From contig BOKV01000001.1 in NCBI GenBank assembly GCA_016861165.1, positions 62,001-126,000 on the forward strand: 64,000 bases of DNA, in the 5' to 3' direction. A program made the translations under genes and the position numbers. Each line of letters opens with the position of its first letter. Position 1 is the stretch's first letter. Of the stretch, positions 56,701-64,000 are shown in pieces. Source of the DNA: Alphaproteobacteria bacterium (GTDB lineage Bacteria > Pseudomonadota > Alphaproteobacteria > Rhizobiales > Rhizobiaceae). The notes beneath the pieces were generated by a model. It was not told the origin of the DNA and ran no database searches. It worked only from the letters and a program-made list of their open reading frames with translations.

Positions 56701-58179
56701 CTACAGATAGATGCCCTGGCGCTGCGGCGCCGGGTCCGGTTCGGGCGGTCTTTCGGCCCCGCCATGCGGCTGGCCGTGACGGAGGCCATCCTCGCCCTGG
56801 CGCCGATTGGCGGCGGACCCGTCGGCATTGCCGCCACCCGGCCCCGGCGCCTGCTGGGCCGGGTGCTGGCCCGACTGGAAATCGCGGCCGGTCTGTGCGT
56901 CGGCGAGCCGGATGACCACCTCGCCGCCCGTCGTGCCGGGCTGGCGGATCGCCTCGGCCAGCGCCTCCTTGTGCGAGCCGAGCAGTTCGTGCGCCTGCCT
57001 GGTCGAGGCAATGATCTCGACCGACACCTCGCCGCCGCGGCTGACGAGATTGATCCGCACCGTGCCGAGTTCCTCCGGGTGAAGCTGGATTTCCAGCCGG
57101 CGGCTCACCTGCGCGCGGTCGCCCGCCGCCGCTTGTGCATCAGGCGCATCCGCCAATGCCGCAAGCTCTTCGAGCGTCGCGGCGAGCGGGCCGGTCACCA
57201 GTTCGATCACCGGCGAACGCTGGGCGGCGGGCGGCAGGAAGGTTGCCGCCCCAACCACCTCGATCCTGACCGGCGGCTGGCGCGCCGGCAGGTCGGCCTC
57301 CCTTGCGGGCGGATTGTCCCGCCCGCCGTCGGCCACGGCCCTCACCGGCGGCGGCTCGGCGGCGAGAGCCCTGGCCGGCGTCGCCGGCTCGGCTGGCTTC
57401 GGTGTCGGCGCGGCGTCCGGGCCGGTCATTCGCACGGTCGTCGCCGGTGGCCGCTCGACCCCCTTCGCCGGCGGCCGGTCGGCGAGGACAGCAGCCGCCG
57501 GCGACGCCGCGAGCGCGAGGGCCGCAAGCGGCTCGGCAGCGGCGACGCCGGCCTGCGGCGGGGCGGGCGGCGGCGCGGGGGGCTGTGCCGGTTCCCTGAG
57601 GCCTTCCGCCGTGACCGGCAGTTGCGCTTCGTCCCCCGGAACGGCGGTGTCGCCGGCGCGAGTGGGCGCGCCAGCGTCGGCGGCCGGCCGGCTGTCCAGG
57701 TCGGCCAGCCTGACCGGGTCGGGCATGATCGGCCGGTCGGCCTCGTCGGAGCGGGCCTGTGGCCGGCGGGCGGCCTCCAGGCTGGGTGCATCGTCCGGCG
57801 CCGGAAGCTGGGGCACGAGTTCGGCGGGCACGAGTTTGGCGGGCGCGATGTCGACGGCCGGCTGCCCGACGGGTCCTGCCGGGTCGGGCCGGCCCGTGAC
57901 GAATGGCGGGAGCGGACGGGCGCCAGCGGGCTCGCCCGCCCCGTCATCGCCGCCGCCGACGGCAAGCGGCAACCGCGCTTCCTCGCCCTCGGCATCCGCG
58001 TCGGCCGGCCCCGTTTCGACCGGAGGGCTTGCGCCCTTTTCGAGCGTGCGCAGCACACGGGCGAAGGCATCGGCAAGCGTGCCGTCGCCGGGCGCGCCGT
58101 CGTCGCGCCGCCCGGCTGCGCCGATCCTGGCGAACATGTCCTTGAGAATTGCCGGCATCGCTGTCTGCATGGCTACCAT
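56701..58179 (-). CDS. fliK: Flagellar hook-length control protein FliK
   Basis: Pro/Ala-rich N-terminus; LEIQLHPEELGTVRINLVSRGGEVSVEIIASTRQAHELL. Confidence 0.88.
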   Translation of the reverse strand: MVAMQTAMPAILKDMFARIGAAGRRDDGAPGDGTLADAFARVLRTLEKGASPPVETGPADADAEGEEARLPLAVGGGDDGAGEPAGARPLPPFVTGRPDPAGPVGQPAVDIAPAKLVPAELVPQLPAPDDAPSLEAARRPQARSDEADRPIMPDPVRLADLDSRPAADAGAPTRAGDTAVPGDEAQLPVTAEGLREPAQPPAPPPAPPQAGVAAAEPLAALALAASPAAAVLADRPPAKGVERPPATTVRMTGPDAAPTPKPAEPATPARALAAEPPPVRAVADGGRDNPPAREADLPARQPPVRIEVVGAATFLPPAAQRSPVIELVTGPLAATLEELAALADAPDAQAAAGDRAQVSRRLEIQLHPEELGTVRINLVSRGGEVSVEIIASTRQAHELLGSHKEALAEAIRQPGTTGGEVVIRLADAQTGRDFQSGQHPAQQAPGPGGGNADGSAANRRQGEDGLRHGQPHGGAERPPEPDPAPQRQGIYL

Positions 58180-59795
58180 CCAAGTGCCTCTTCGGCCTGT
58201 TTGAGCAAGGCTTCGCTCCTGGCGATCACGGGGGGCAGCGGCGACAAGTCGCCGGTCGGCTGCGACGTGCTGCCCACCGAAAGGTCGACGGGGGGTGCCA
58301 GTTCCGGCCCCACCTCGCTCTCCTGTTCGGGCAGGTCGACCCGCTCCAGCGGCTTCCTGATCTGCTCGGCAACCAGCCGCGCCGCGTTGAGCAGGCGCGC
58401 ATCCTCGCCGCCGAGCGCGGCCGGATCGAAGGTCTCGAGCGCGCGCGTCGCCTCGTCGAGGGTCGTCGTCCGCGTCAGCGAGGCCGCCACGCCGTAGAGG
58501 CGCAGGCGCTGCGTCAGTCGCTCATCGTTGCCGTTCAGGCCGAGCGAGCGGGCAACCGCCTCGCGCGCCAGTTCGAAATCGCCGAAGACCGTCGCGCCGC
58601 GCGCGATGATCGACAGCAGGTAGCGCCTCGCCTCGGTGTCGAGCCGGCTTTCGAGCTGCCGGATCTCGGCGGTCACCCTTTCCTCGTGGTTGTGCGACAG
58701 CTTCAGCGCGCCGTAGGCGAAATTGCGCAGGAAGTCGGAGAGGAAGGCCGACCGTGAGAACCGGCGGATGTAAGTCGCCGCCTGGCCGAAGAACCGGTTG
58801 ACGTCGTCGGTTTCGGCGAGCACGCGGATCTGGCGCCTGAGTGCCGCCTCCTCCACCAGCGTGCCCGGCGCCAGCTGGCGCGCCAGGTCGAGATGCTCCA
58901 TTGCCCGGGCGAGGTCGCGCGGCGACAGCAGCATCGCCTTGACCAGCGCGACATGGCCGCCGAGCGAGGCGGGCAGCGCCTGCGGGCGAACCGGATGGAA
59001 CAGGCGGTAGGCCTCGAAATACTGGCCCTGCGCATAGGCAAGCGCGCCGCGCAGGAGGTCCGCCTCCGGCCCGTCCGGCACGCCGGCGGCAAGCACCCTG
59101 CGCGCCACCTCGACATTGCCGCCGCCCATGACGTAGGCAGCAGCCGACAGCACGTTGCGCGGGTGGCGCCACAGTTCGGCCGGTGCCGCCAGCATCCGGT
59201 TGCCGGCGTCGGCCATCAGTCGGCGGTAATCGTCGAGCGCGCCGGGCTGGCCGACCACGACCTGGTCCTGGGCGCGCTGCAGATCGCGGAACAGGCGCCA
59301 GGGCTGGTTGGGCCCCGGCGGCAGGATGTAGGCGACCGGATCGAAGGCCGCCACCTCCGGTGGGGCTTCGCCGGCGTCGACCACCTCGGCCGGCGCCGGC
59401 TTCTCGGAACTATCGCCGGTGTCGGCGTCGGCGGCCTCGCTGACGGCCTCGGGCTGCTTGGTCTCGGCGGCGTCACGCTCGTCAGGCTCGTCCGGCTGTG
59501 GCGGCGGGGCCGGGCGCCCCGCCACCATCAGGCCGGCGGCATGTTCAAGCAGTATCTCCCTGGCGAGCGGCAGGTCGCCCCCCTTGTCCGCATCAGCGTC
59601 GGCTGGCGCCGGTTCGGGCGGCGCGGCCGTGGCGGTTTCGTGGCCCGGCGCGGCGGGCGGCCGCTCGCCGCCAGCCATCATGCGCTCGGCCAGCAGCAGC
59701 GTATCGACGCCGAGGCTCTCGGCAATGACGACGGCCGAAACCGCCAGCGCGACGATGCCGGCCCCGGCGATGATGGCAAGGCGGACCGGCTTCAA
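58173..59795 (-). CDS. motC: Motility protein MotC
   Basis: Signal anchor, Pro/Ala linker, TPR-like C-terminal region; between motB and fliK. Confidence 0.87.
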   Translation of the reverse strand: MKPVRLAIIAGAGIVALAVSAVVIAESLGVDTLLLAERMMAGGERPPAAPGHETATAAPPEPAPADADADKGGDLPLAREILLEHAAGLMVAGRPAPPPQPDEPDERDAAETKQPEAVSEAADADTGDSSEKPAPAEVVDAGEAPPEVAAFDPVAYILPPGPNQPWRLFRDLQRAQDQVVVGQPGALDDYRRLMADAGNRMLAAPAELWRHPRNVLSAAAYVMGGGNVEVARRVLAAGVPDGPEADLLRGALAYAQGQYFEAYRLFHPVRPQALPASLGGHVALVKAMLLSPRDLARAMEHLDLARQLAPGTLVEEAALRRQIRVLAETDDVNRFFGQAATYIRRFSRSAFLSDFLRNFAYGALKLSHNHEERVTAEIRQLESRLDTEARRYLLSIIARGATVFGDFELAREAVARSLGLNGNDERLTQRLRLYGVAASLTRTTTLDEATRALETFDPAALGGEDARLLNAARLVAEQIRKPLERVDLPEQESEVGPELAPPVDLSVGSTSQPTGDLSPLPPVIARSEALLKQAEEALGW

Positions 59796-61015
59796 TCGAC
59801 CCTCACGAGAATCTCGATGCGCCGGTTGGTGGCCGCCAGCGGATCGTCGGGTGTCGCCGGCCGCGTCTCGGCATGACCCTCAATTCTCTCGACACGCTCG
59901 TCGGCGAGGCCGCCGCGCACCAGCATGTAGCGGGCGATGTGGGCGCGGTCGGTCGAAAGCCGCCAGTTGTCGTAGCTCTTGTCGCGGTAGCGGCGCGCGT
60001 CGGTATGGCCGGCGATGATGATCTTGCCGTCGGCATCGGCGAGCGCCTTGCCGATGGCGGCCATGGCCTCGACGGTCTCGCGCCGCGGCACGGCCGAACC
60101 GATGTCGAACATGCCGAACTCGAATTCGTCCGAAACGCTGATGAGCACGCCACCCTCGGCCACCGCGATCTCGACGCGCGGCCCCTCCGGGCTGTTGGTG
60201 CCGGCCAGGCCCGACAGCGCGGTGCGCAGCTTGCCGGCCAGCGCCTCCCGGCTGGCTTCGGCGTCGGGGCCGGTGTCGTCGGTCGGCGGCACGCTCGCCT
60301 GCTCGCCCGTCTCCGGCTTGACCGCATCGGCCTCGTCGCGCGCGGCGGCCGGGGGTTCGGGAGCGACGGCGCCGGGCGTTCCCTGCATCAGCGCCGGCTT
60401 GTCGGCGCCATCCTTGTCGGGAGCCTGCGGCGACGGCTGGTCGACGCTCTCCTGCGGGCTCTTTTCACGGGCAAGGCCGAGCTCGGTGTTCCATGCCGAC
60501 GGGTCGAACGGATCGTGAAAGCCCTCGCCGCCGTCGATGCCGAGGCCGACGCCGCGGTTGGTGGCGGCGGCGTCTTGTCCGTTTTCGTTGTTGCCGGAAA
60601 CCAGGCCGCCGGCGATCTCCGACAGCACCGCGTAGGGATCGGTGAACAGCGCCTGCTCCTTGAACTGCACCGGGTCCGGGACCTTCTGGTTGAGCTTGCC
60701 GCCATGGGCGAAGGTGGACTGGTCGTCGGACGGTTCGATCTCCTCCTCGGTGTTGCCGTATTTTGGGTCGTTCAGGCCTTTCGGATTGGAGGTGCGGTCG
60801 GTGAGCTTGATCGGCGTGAAGTAGCTCGCCACAGCCTTCTTGGTTTCCTCGTTGGCGGCATTGATCAGCCACATCACCAGGAAGAAGGCCATCATCGCCG
60901 TCATGAAGTCGGCGAAGGCGATCTTCCAGACGCCGCCGTGATGGCCCTCCTCGTGGTTGGGGTCGCCGCGCTTGACGATGATGATCTCGCCGCGATGGAT
61001 TTCTTCTTCAGTCAT
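59792..61015 (-). CDS. motB: Flagellar motor protein MotB
   Basis: GGVWKIAFADFMTAMMAFFLVMWLINA; OmpA-like C-terminus (KIIIAGHTDARRYRDKSYDNWRLSTDRAHIARYMLV). Confidence 0.95.
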   Translation of the reverse strand: MTEEEIHRGEIIIVKRGDPNHEEGHHGGVWKIAFADFMTAMMAFFLVMWLINAANEETKKAVASYFTPIKLTDRTSNPKGLNDPKYGNTEEEIEPSDDQSTFAHGGKLNQKVPDPVQFKEQALFTDPYAVLSEIAGGLVSGNNENGQDAAATNRGVGLGIDGGEGFHDPFDPSAWNTELGLAREKSPQESVDQPSPQAPDKDGADKPALMQGTPGAVAPEPPAAARDEADAVKPETGEQASVPPTDDTGPDAEASREALAGKLRTALSGLAGTNSPEGPRVEIAVAEGGVLISVSDEFEFGMFDIGSAVPRRETVEAMAAIGKALADADGKIIIAGHTDARRYRDKSYDNWRLSTDRAHIARYMLVRGGLADERVERIEGHAETRPATPDDPLAATNRRIEILVRVD

Positions 61016-61655
61016 CCCGTCCGTCCGTCTCCGCCGCCGCCAGGCCGGCGACGAATGCCTCGACGCGGCCAAGCCGGGCGCGCAGGGTGACGCCGTCGAG
61101 CCGCGCCGTCAGGTCCGGCCCGCCGTCGTCGCCGATGACCGTTTCGACGCCCTGGCCGGCGAGCAGCGCCACCATGTCGGCCGTGAGCCGCGCCGGGCCC
61201 GAAAGGCACACCGCCATGCCCTTGCGCTCGACCGCCTCCACGAGCCTCGCCTTGAACTGTTCGAGCGCCTGCGCCTCCAGCGCCTCGGCGAGGAGCGGCC
61301 GCAGCGCCGTGTCGAAGGTCCGGTCGATGAACGCGTCGTACTCGCCGAACAGCGCCTCGACCGCCGCCGACAGCGCCGCGATGTCGGCGGCGCGCGCCGC
61401 CTCGGCCACCTGCCGCGTCTCGGCAACGGCAGCATCCACGCGCGCCGACCAGTCGCGTTCCAGTTCATCGCGGGCGGCGGCGAAGCCCTCGCCAAAGGCC
61501 TCGCGGCGCGCGCTCTCGACGGCGTCGGTCGTGTCAGCCGCCGCGGCGCCACCCGATTCCGCCGGCGCCCTGGCCCGGCGAGCCGGCGCCTCGCCGCCCG
61601 GCGCGATGGCGCGGCCGAAATCCTCCAGGAAGCGGACGACGGGGGCGATGGTCAT
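61008..61655 (-). CDS. FliH-like export-apparatus protein
   Basis: 215 aa, helical, between fliF and motB; no strong FliH signature seen. Confidence 0.45.
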   Translation of the reverse strand: MTIAPVVRFLEDFGRAIAPGGEAPARRARAPAESGGAAAADTTDAVESARREAFGEGFAAARDELERDWSARVDAAVAETRQVAEAARAADIAALSAAVEALFGEYDAFIDRTFDTALRPLLAEALEAQALEQFKARLVEAVERKGMAVCLSGPARLTADMVALLAGQGVETVIGDDGGPDLTARLDGVTLRARLGRVEAFVAGLAAAETDGRDD

Positions 61656-63355
61656 GACGGCTGCGCACCCGACGCCAGCCAGTCGCGCACGACGAAGGCC
61701 GCCCGCTCCTCGCTCTGGTCGATCAGGTTGGCGATCTGGTTGACGGCGTGGTCATGGCGGTCGAGCGCGTAAGGTTCGCCGGTGGCATGGGAATGCCCGG
61801 GCCCGCCGGCCAATTGCAGGTTGCCGCGCGGCTCGACGCCTATTAGCGCCGGGTCGCTGGTCGCGCCGGCCGACCCGGTCACCGCAGCCGAACCGGCGAC
61901 GGCGGCCCGCCCCTCGCCGGTCTCCTCGCCGCCGCGCTGGGCCGCGCGCGGCTCGCGCGAAAGGAAGGCGAGCACCGGCCGGACGACGAGCAGCGCCAGG
62001 ATCAGCACGCCGACAATGCCGGCCAGCGCGTTGAGCATCGCCGAGAAGTGGCGGGTCATGAACTGGCGCACCGCGCCGGCGCTGGTCTCGGCGGCGGTCG
62101 GCTCCTGCGGCAGGAATTCGAGCGCGGTCACCTCTATCAGGTCGCCACGCTCCTGCGAGAAGCCGACCGCCGCCTGGATGGTCTGGCGCAGTTCGCCGAG
62201 CTTGGCGTCGAAGGCGGCCTGGTCGGCGTCCGCGGGCAGCAGCGTCGCCACCCGCTGGCGGTTGACGACCAGGGCAACGGCGAGGCGCTCGATCTGGTAG
62301 CCCTCCGAGACGGTCGACACCCGCCTCTGGCTGATCTCGTAATTGGTGACCTCGTCGCGCTTCTCGTTGTTCTCGCGCGTCGACTGGCCGCTGGTTGTCG
62401 CCGCGGTCTCGGTCGGGATGTTTTCCGCCACCGTGGTCGGCGTGGAGGACTCGCTGTTCTCGCTCGTCCCCTGCTCGCGCACCACCCGGACCGAACGCTC
62501 GACACGGCTGTCGGGGAAGAAGGTGGTCTCGTCGGTGCGCCGCTGATCGGAATTGAGCTTAGCGGTCACCGACACGCGGTAGTTCTCCTCGCCAAGGTGC
62601 GAACCCAGCGCGGAATTGATCTTGTCGGCGAGCTCGCGTTCGTACATCGCCTCCAGTTCGGCCAGGCGCAGCGAACCGGCGCCGATCTTGTCGTCGCTCG
62701 ACGCGATCAGCGTGCCGTCCGATCGGAGCACGGTAACATTCTCGGCCGCCAGCCCGCGCACGCCGCCGGCGACCAGGTGGCGGATGGCGTTGGCCGTCGA
62801 TGGGGCGATCGGCCCGTTGCCGCTGACGACGACGGAAGCGGTCGGCCCCTCGGCCGCCCGCGAGCGGAAGCCGCGGTCCTCCGGCAGAACCAGATGGACG
62901 CGCGCCGCCTTGATGCCCTTGATCATCTGGATGGTGCGCGCGAGCTCGCCCTCGGTCGCGCGGGTCTTGGTGACCTCCTGCATGAACGAGGTCAGGCCGA
63001 GCGAATTGACCTTGTCGAACAATTCGTAGCCGGCATCCGAGCCCGACGGCAGCCCGTGGTCGGCCAGCACCAGGCGCGCCTCCTCGATCAGGTGCGGTGC
63101 CACCGAGACCGAGCCACGGTCGAGGTCGATGGCGAAGGCGAGACCGTTCTCCGACAGGATGCGGCTCATGCGGCTCAGTTCCTCGCGGGGGATGGCGGTG
63201 TAGACGACCGCCGTCGCCGGGCTGTTCAGCAGGTAGGTGAACACCAGCGTGCCCGCCGTCAGCACCACGCCCAGCAGGCCGAGCGCGATCTTCTGGCGCA
63301 GGCCGAGCGCCCCGAGATTGGCCAGAACGGCCTGAATTTGCTGATTCTTCAACAT
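61652..63355 (-). CDS. fliF: Flagellar MS-ring protein FliF
   Basis: YTAIPREELSRMSRILSENGLAFAIDLDRGSVSVAPHLIEEARLVLADHGLPSG; AARVHLVLPEDRGFRSRAAEGPTASVVV. Confidence 0.96.
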   Translation of the reverse strand: MLKNQQIQAVLANLGALGLRQKIALGLLGVVLTAGTLVFTYLLNSPATAVVYTAIPREELSRMSRILSENGLAFAIDLDRGSVSVAPHLIEEARLVLADHGLPSGSDAGYELFDKVNSLGLTSFMQEVTKTRATEGELARTIQMIKGIKAARVHLVLPEDRGFRSRAAEGPTASVVVSGNGPIAPSTANAIRHLVAGGVRGLAAENVTVLRSDGTLIASSDDKIGAGSLRLAELEAMYERELADKINSALGSHLGEENYRVSVTAKLNSDQRRTDETTFFPDSRVERSVRVVREQGTSENSESSTPTTVAENIPTETAATTSGQSTRENNEKRDEVTNYEISQRRVSTVSEGYQIERLAVALVVNRQRVATLLPADADQAAFDAKLGELRQTIQAAVGFSQERGDLIEVTALEFLPQEPTAAETSAGAVRQFMTRHFSAMLNALAGIVGVLILALLVVRPVLAFLSREPRAAQRGGEETGEGRAAVAGSAAVTGSAGATSDPALIGVEPRGNLQLAGGPGHSHATGEPYALDRHDHAVNQIANLIDQSEERAAFVVRDWLASGAQPS

Positions 63356-63397
63356 GTCCGCCGCTTCATGTCTTCAGCGGCGAATGTGCCCGAACAA

Positions 63398-63410
63398 CCT
63401 TGCGTGAAAT
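63398..63410 (-). promoter_or_regulatory. Flagellar promoter motif upstream of fliF
   Basis: CCTTGCGTGAAAT on + strand, aligning with flgE and flhA upstream copies. Confidence 0.5.
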
Positions 63411-63442
63411 TGACCGTGGCGGCGCAAAGGTGGGCCAGGCGG

Positions 63443-64000
63443 TCAGGCGAGCGCCGCCAGCTCCGCCTCGTAGGCTTCGACATTGGCTTGCCCGAGCGTC
63501 TCGATCAGCGGGCCGAGATGACGCTCGTAGCCGCGCCACTTGCCCTTCGAGGTCTGGTAGACGGGCTGGCGCACCTGCCAGTGCGACAGGGTGCGCACCG
63601 AACGCTGCGAACCGGCGCGCTCCATCACCCGATCCTCCCAGTCGAGCCCGATGAACGCGATGAGGCCGCGCGCGTTCAGTTCGGTATTGGCAACCACGTC
63701 CTCGTAGCAGACCTCGTGGAAGCGGCCCGGCAGCACCGTCCGCCAGTGCTGCATCAGCTTCAGGTACTGGCGATAGTAGCGCCCGAGCGTCGCCAGGTCG
63801 GTCTTGTAGCGGTTGTGGAAGTCGGTCATCGAGTTGGCATAGAGCGACAGGCAGTTGTCGACCGGGTGGCGCCGGCAGTGGATGATCCTGGCGTTCGGGA
63901 ACAGCAGCGCGATCAGGCCGAGGTCGAGGAAGTTGTGCGGCATTTTGTCGGTGAAGTGCGGCGTCGCGCCCGCCACCGACCGGCAGCGCTCCAGGTATTC
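63443..64000 (-). CDS. Sulfotransferase family protein (partial, runs off right edge)
   Basis: HFTDKMPHNFLDLGLIALLFPNARIIHCRRHPVDNCLSLYANSM; frame open to window edge. Confidence 0.88.
   Translation of the reverse strand, partial: EYLERCRSVAGATPHFTDKMPHNFLDLGLIALLFPNARIIHCRRHPVDNCLSLYANSMTDFHNRYKTDLATLGRYYRQYLKLMQHWRTVLPGRFHEVCYEDVVANTELNARGLIAFIGLDWEDRVMERAGSQRSVRTLSHWQVRQPVYQTSKGKWRGYERHLGPLIETLGQANVEAYEAELAALA

Noticed and set aside
1-64000. CRISPR arrays, tRNA/rRNA genes, transposons, prophage
   Set aside because: No regularly spaced repeats, cloverleaf-like sequences, transposase/integrase ORFs or terminal inverted repeats were recognised by eye; a tRNAscan/ISfinder run would be needed for certainty

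Overview
High-GC alphaproteobacterial chromosomal window, probably Hyphomicrobiales/Rhizobiales (inferred from flaF/flbT/ftcR/motC). No rRNA, tRNA, CRISPR array or mobile element was recognised. Left to right: (1) histidine-utilisation genes: hutI (partial, -), hutF and hutC (+). (2) A degenerate class-I GATase-like gene, then a complete sulfur-oxidising heterodisulfide-reductase-like (sHdr, type I) operon: dsrE, hdrC1, hdrB1, hdrA, hyp, hdrC2, hdrB2, a 164-aa Cys-containing ORF, lbpA, a second dsrE and tusA. It is followed by a DUF302 gene and a Cys-rich unknown gene. (3) A stress-type cassette: phosphoribosyltransferase, thioredoxin-like, Usp-like and Lon-like protease. (4) A hydroxycinnamate-type locus: feruloyl-CoA synthetase, MarR regulator, crotonase, amidohydrolase, TRAP DctP and a MetE-like protein. 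Three copies of TTAT-N5-ATAAC lie in its promoters. (5) TupABC-type tungstate transporter, HDAC-family, GNAT, pirin, DMGDH/GcvT-like and PPi-type PFK genes, and an ACS/GNAT fusion. (6) An NHEJ operon: ligD, ku, a BRCT-like/HTH/TPR protein, a hydrolase and xth. (7) A PAS/GGDEF protein. (8) A ~19-kb flagellar cluster on the minus strand with a recurring CCTTGCGYGAAAT-like motif upstream of flgE, fliF and flhA. (9) A partial sulfotransferase. Products were assigned by reading translated sequences and family motifs from memory; no database search was run.
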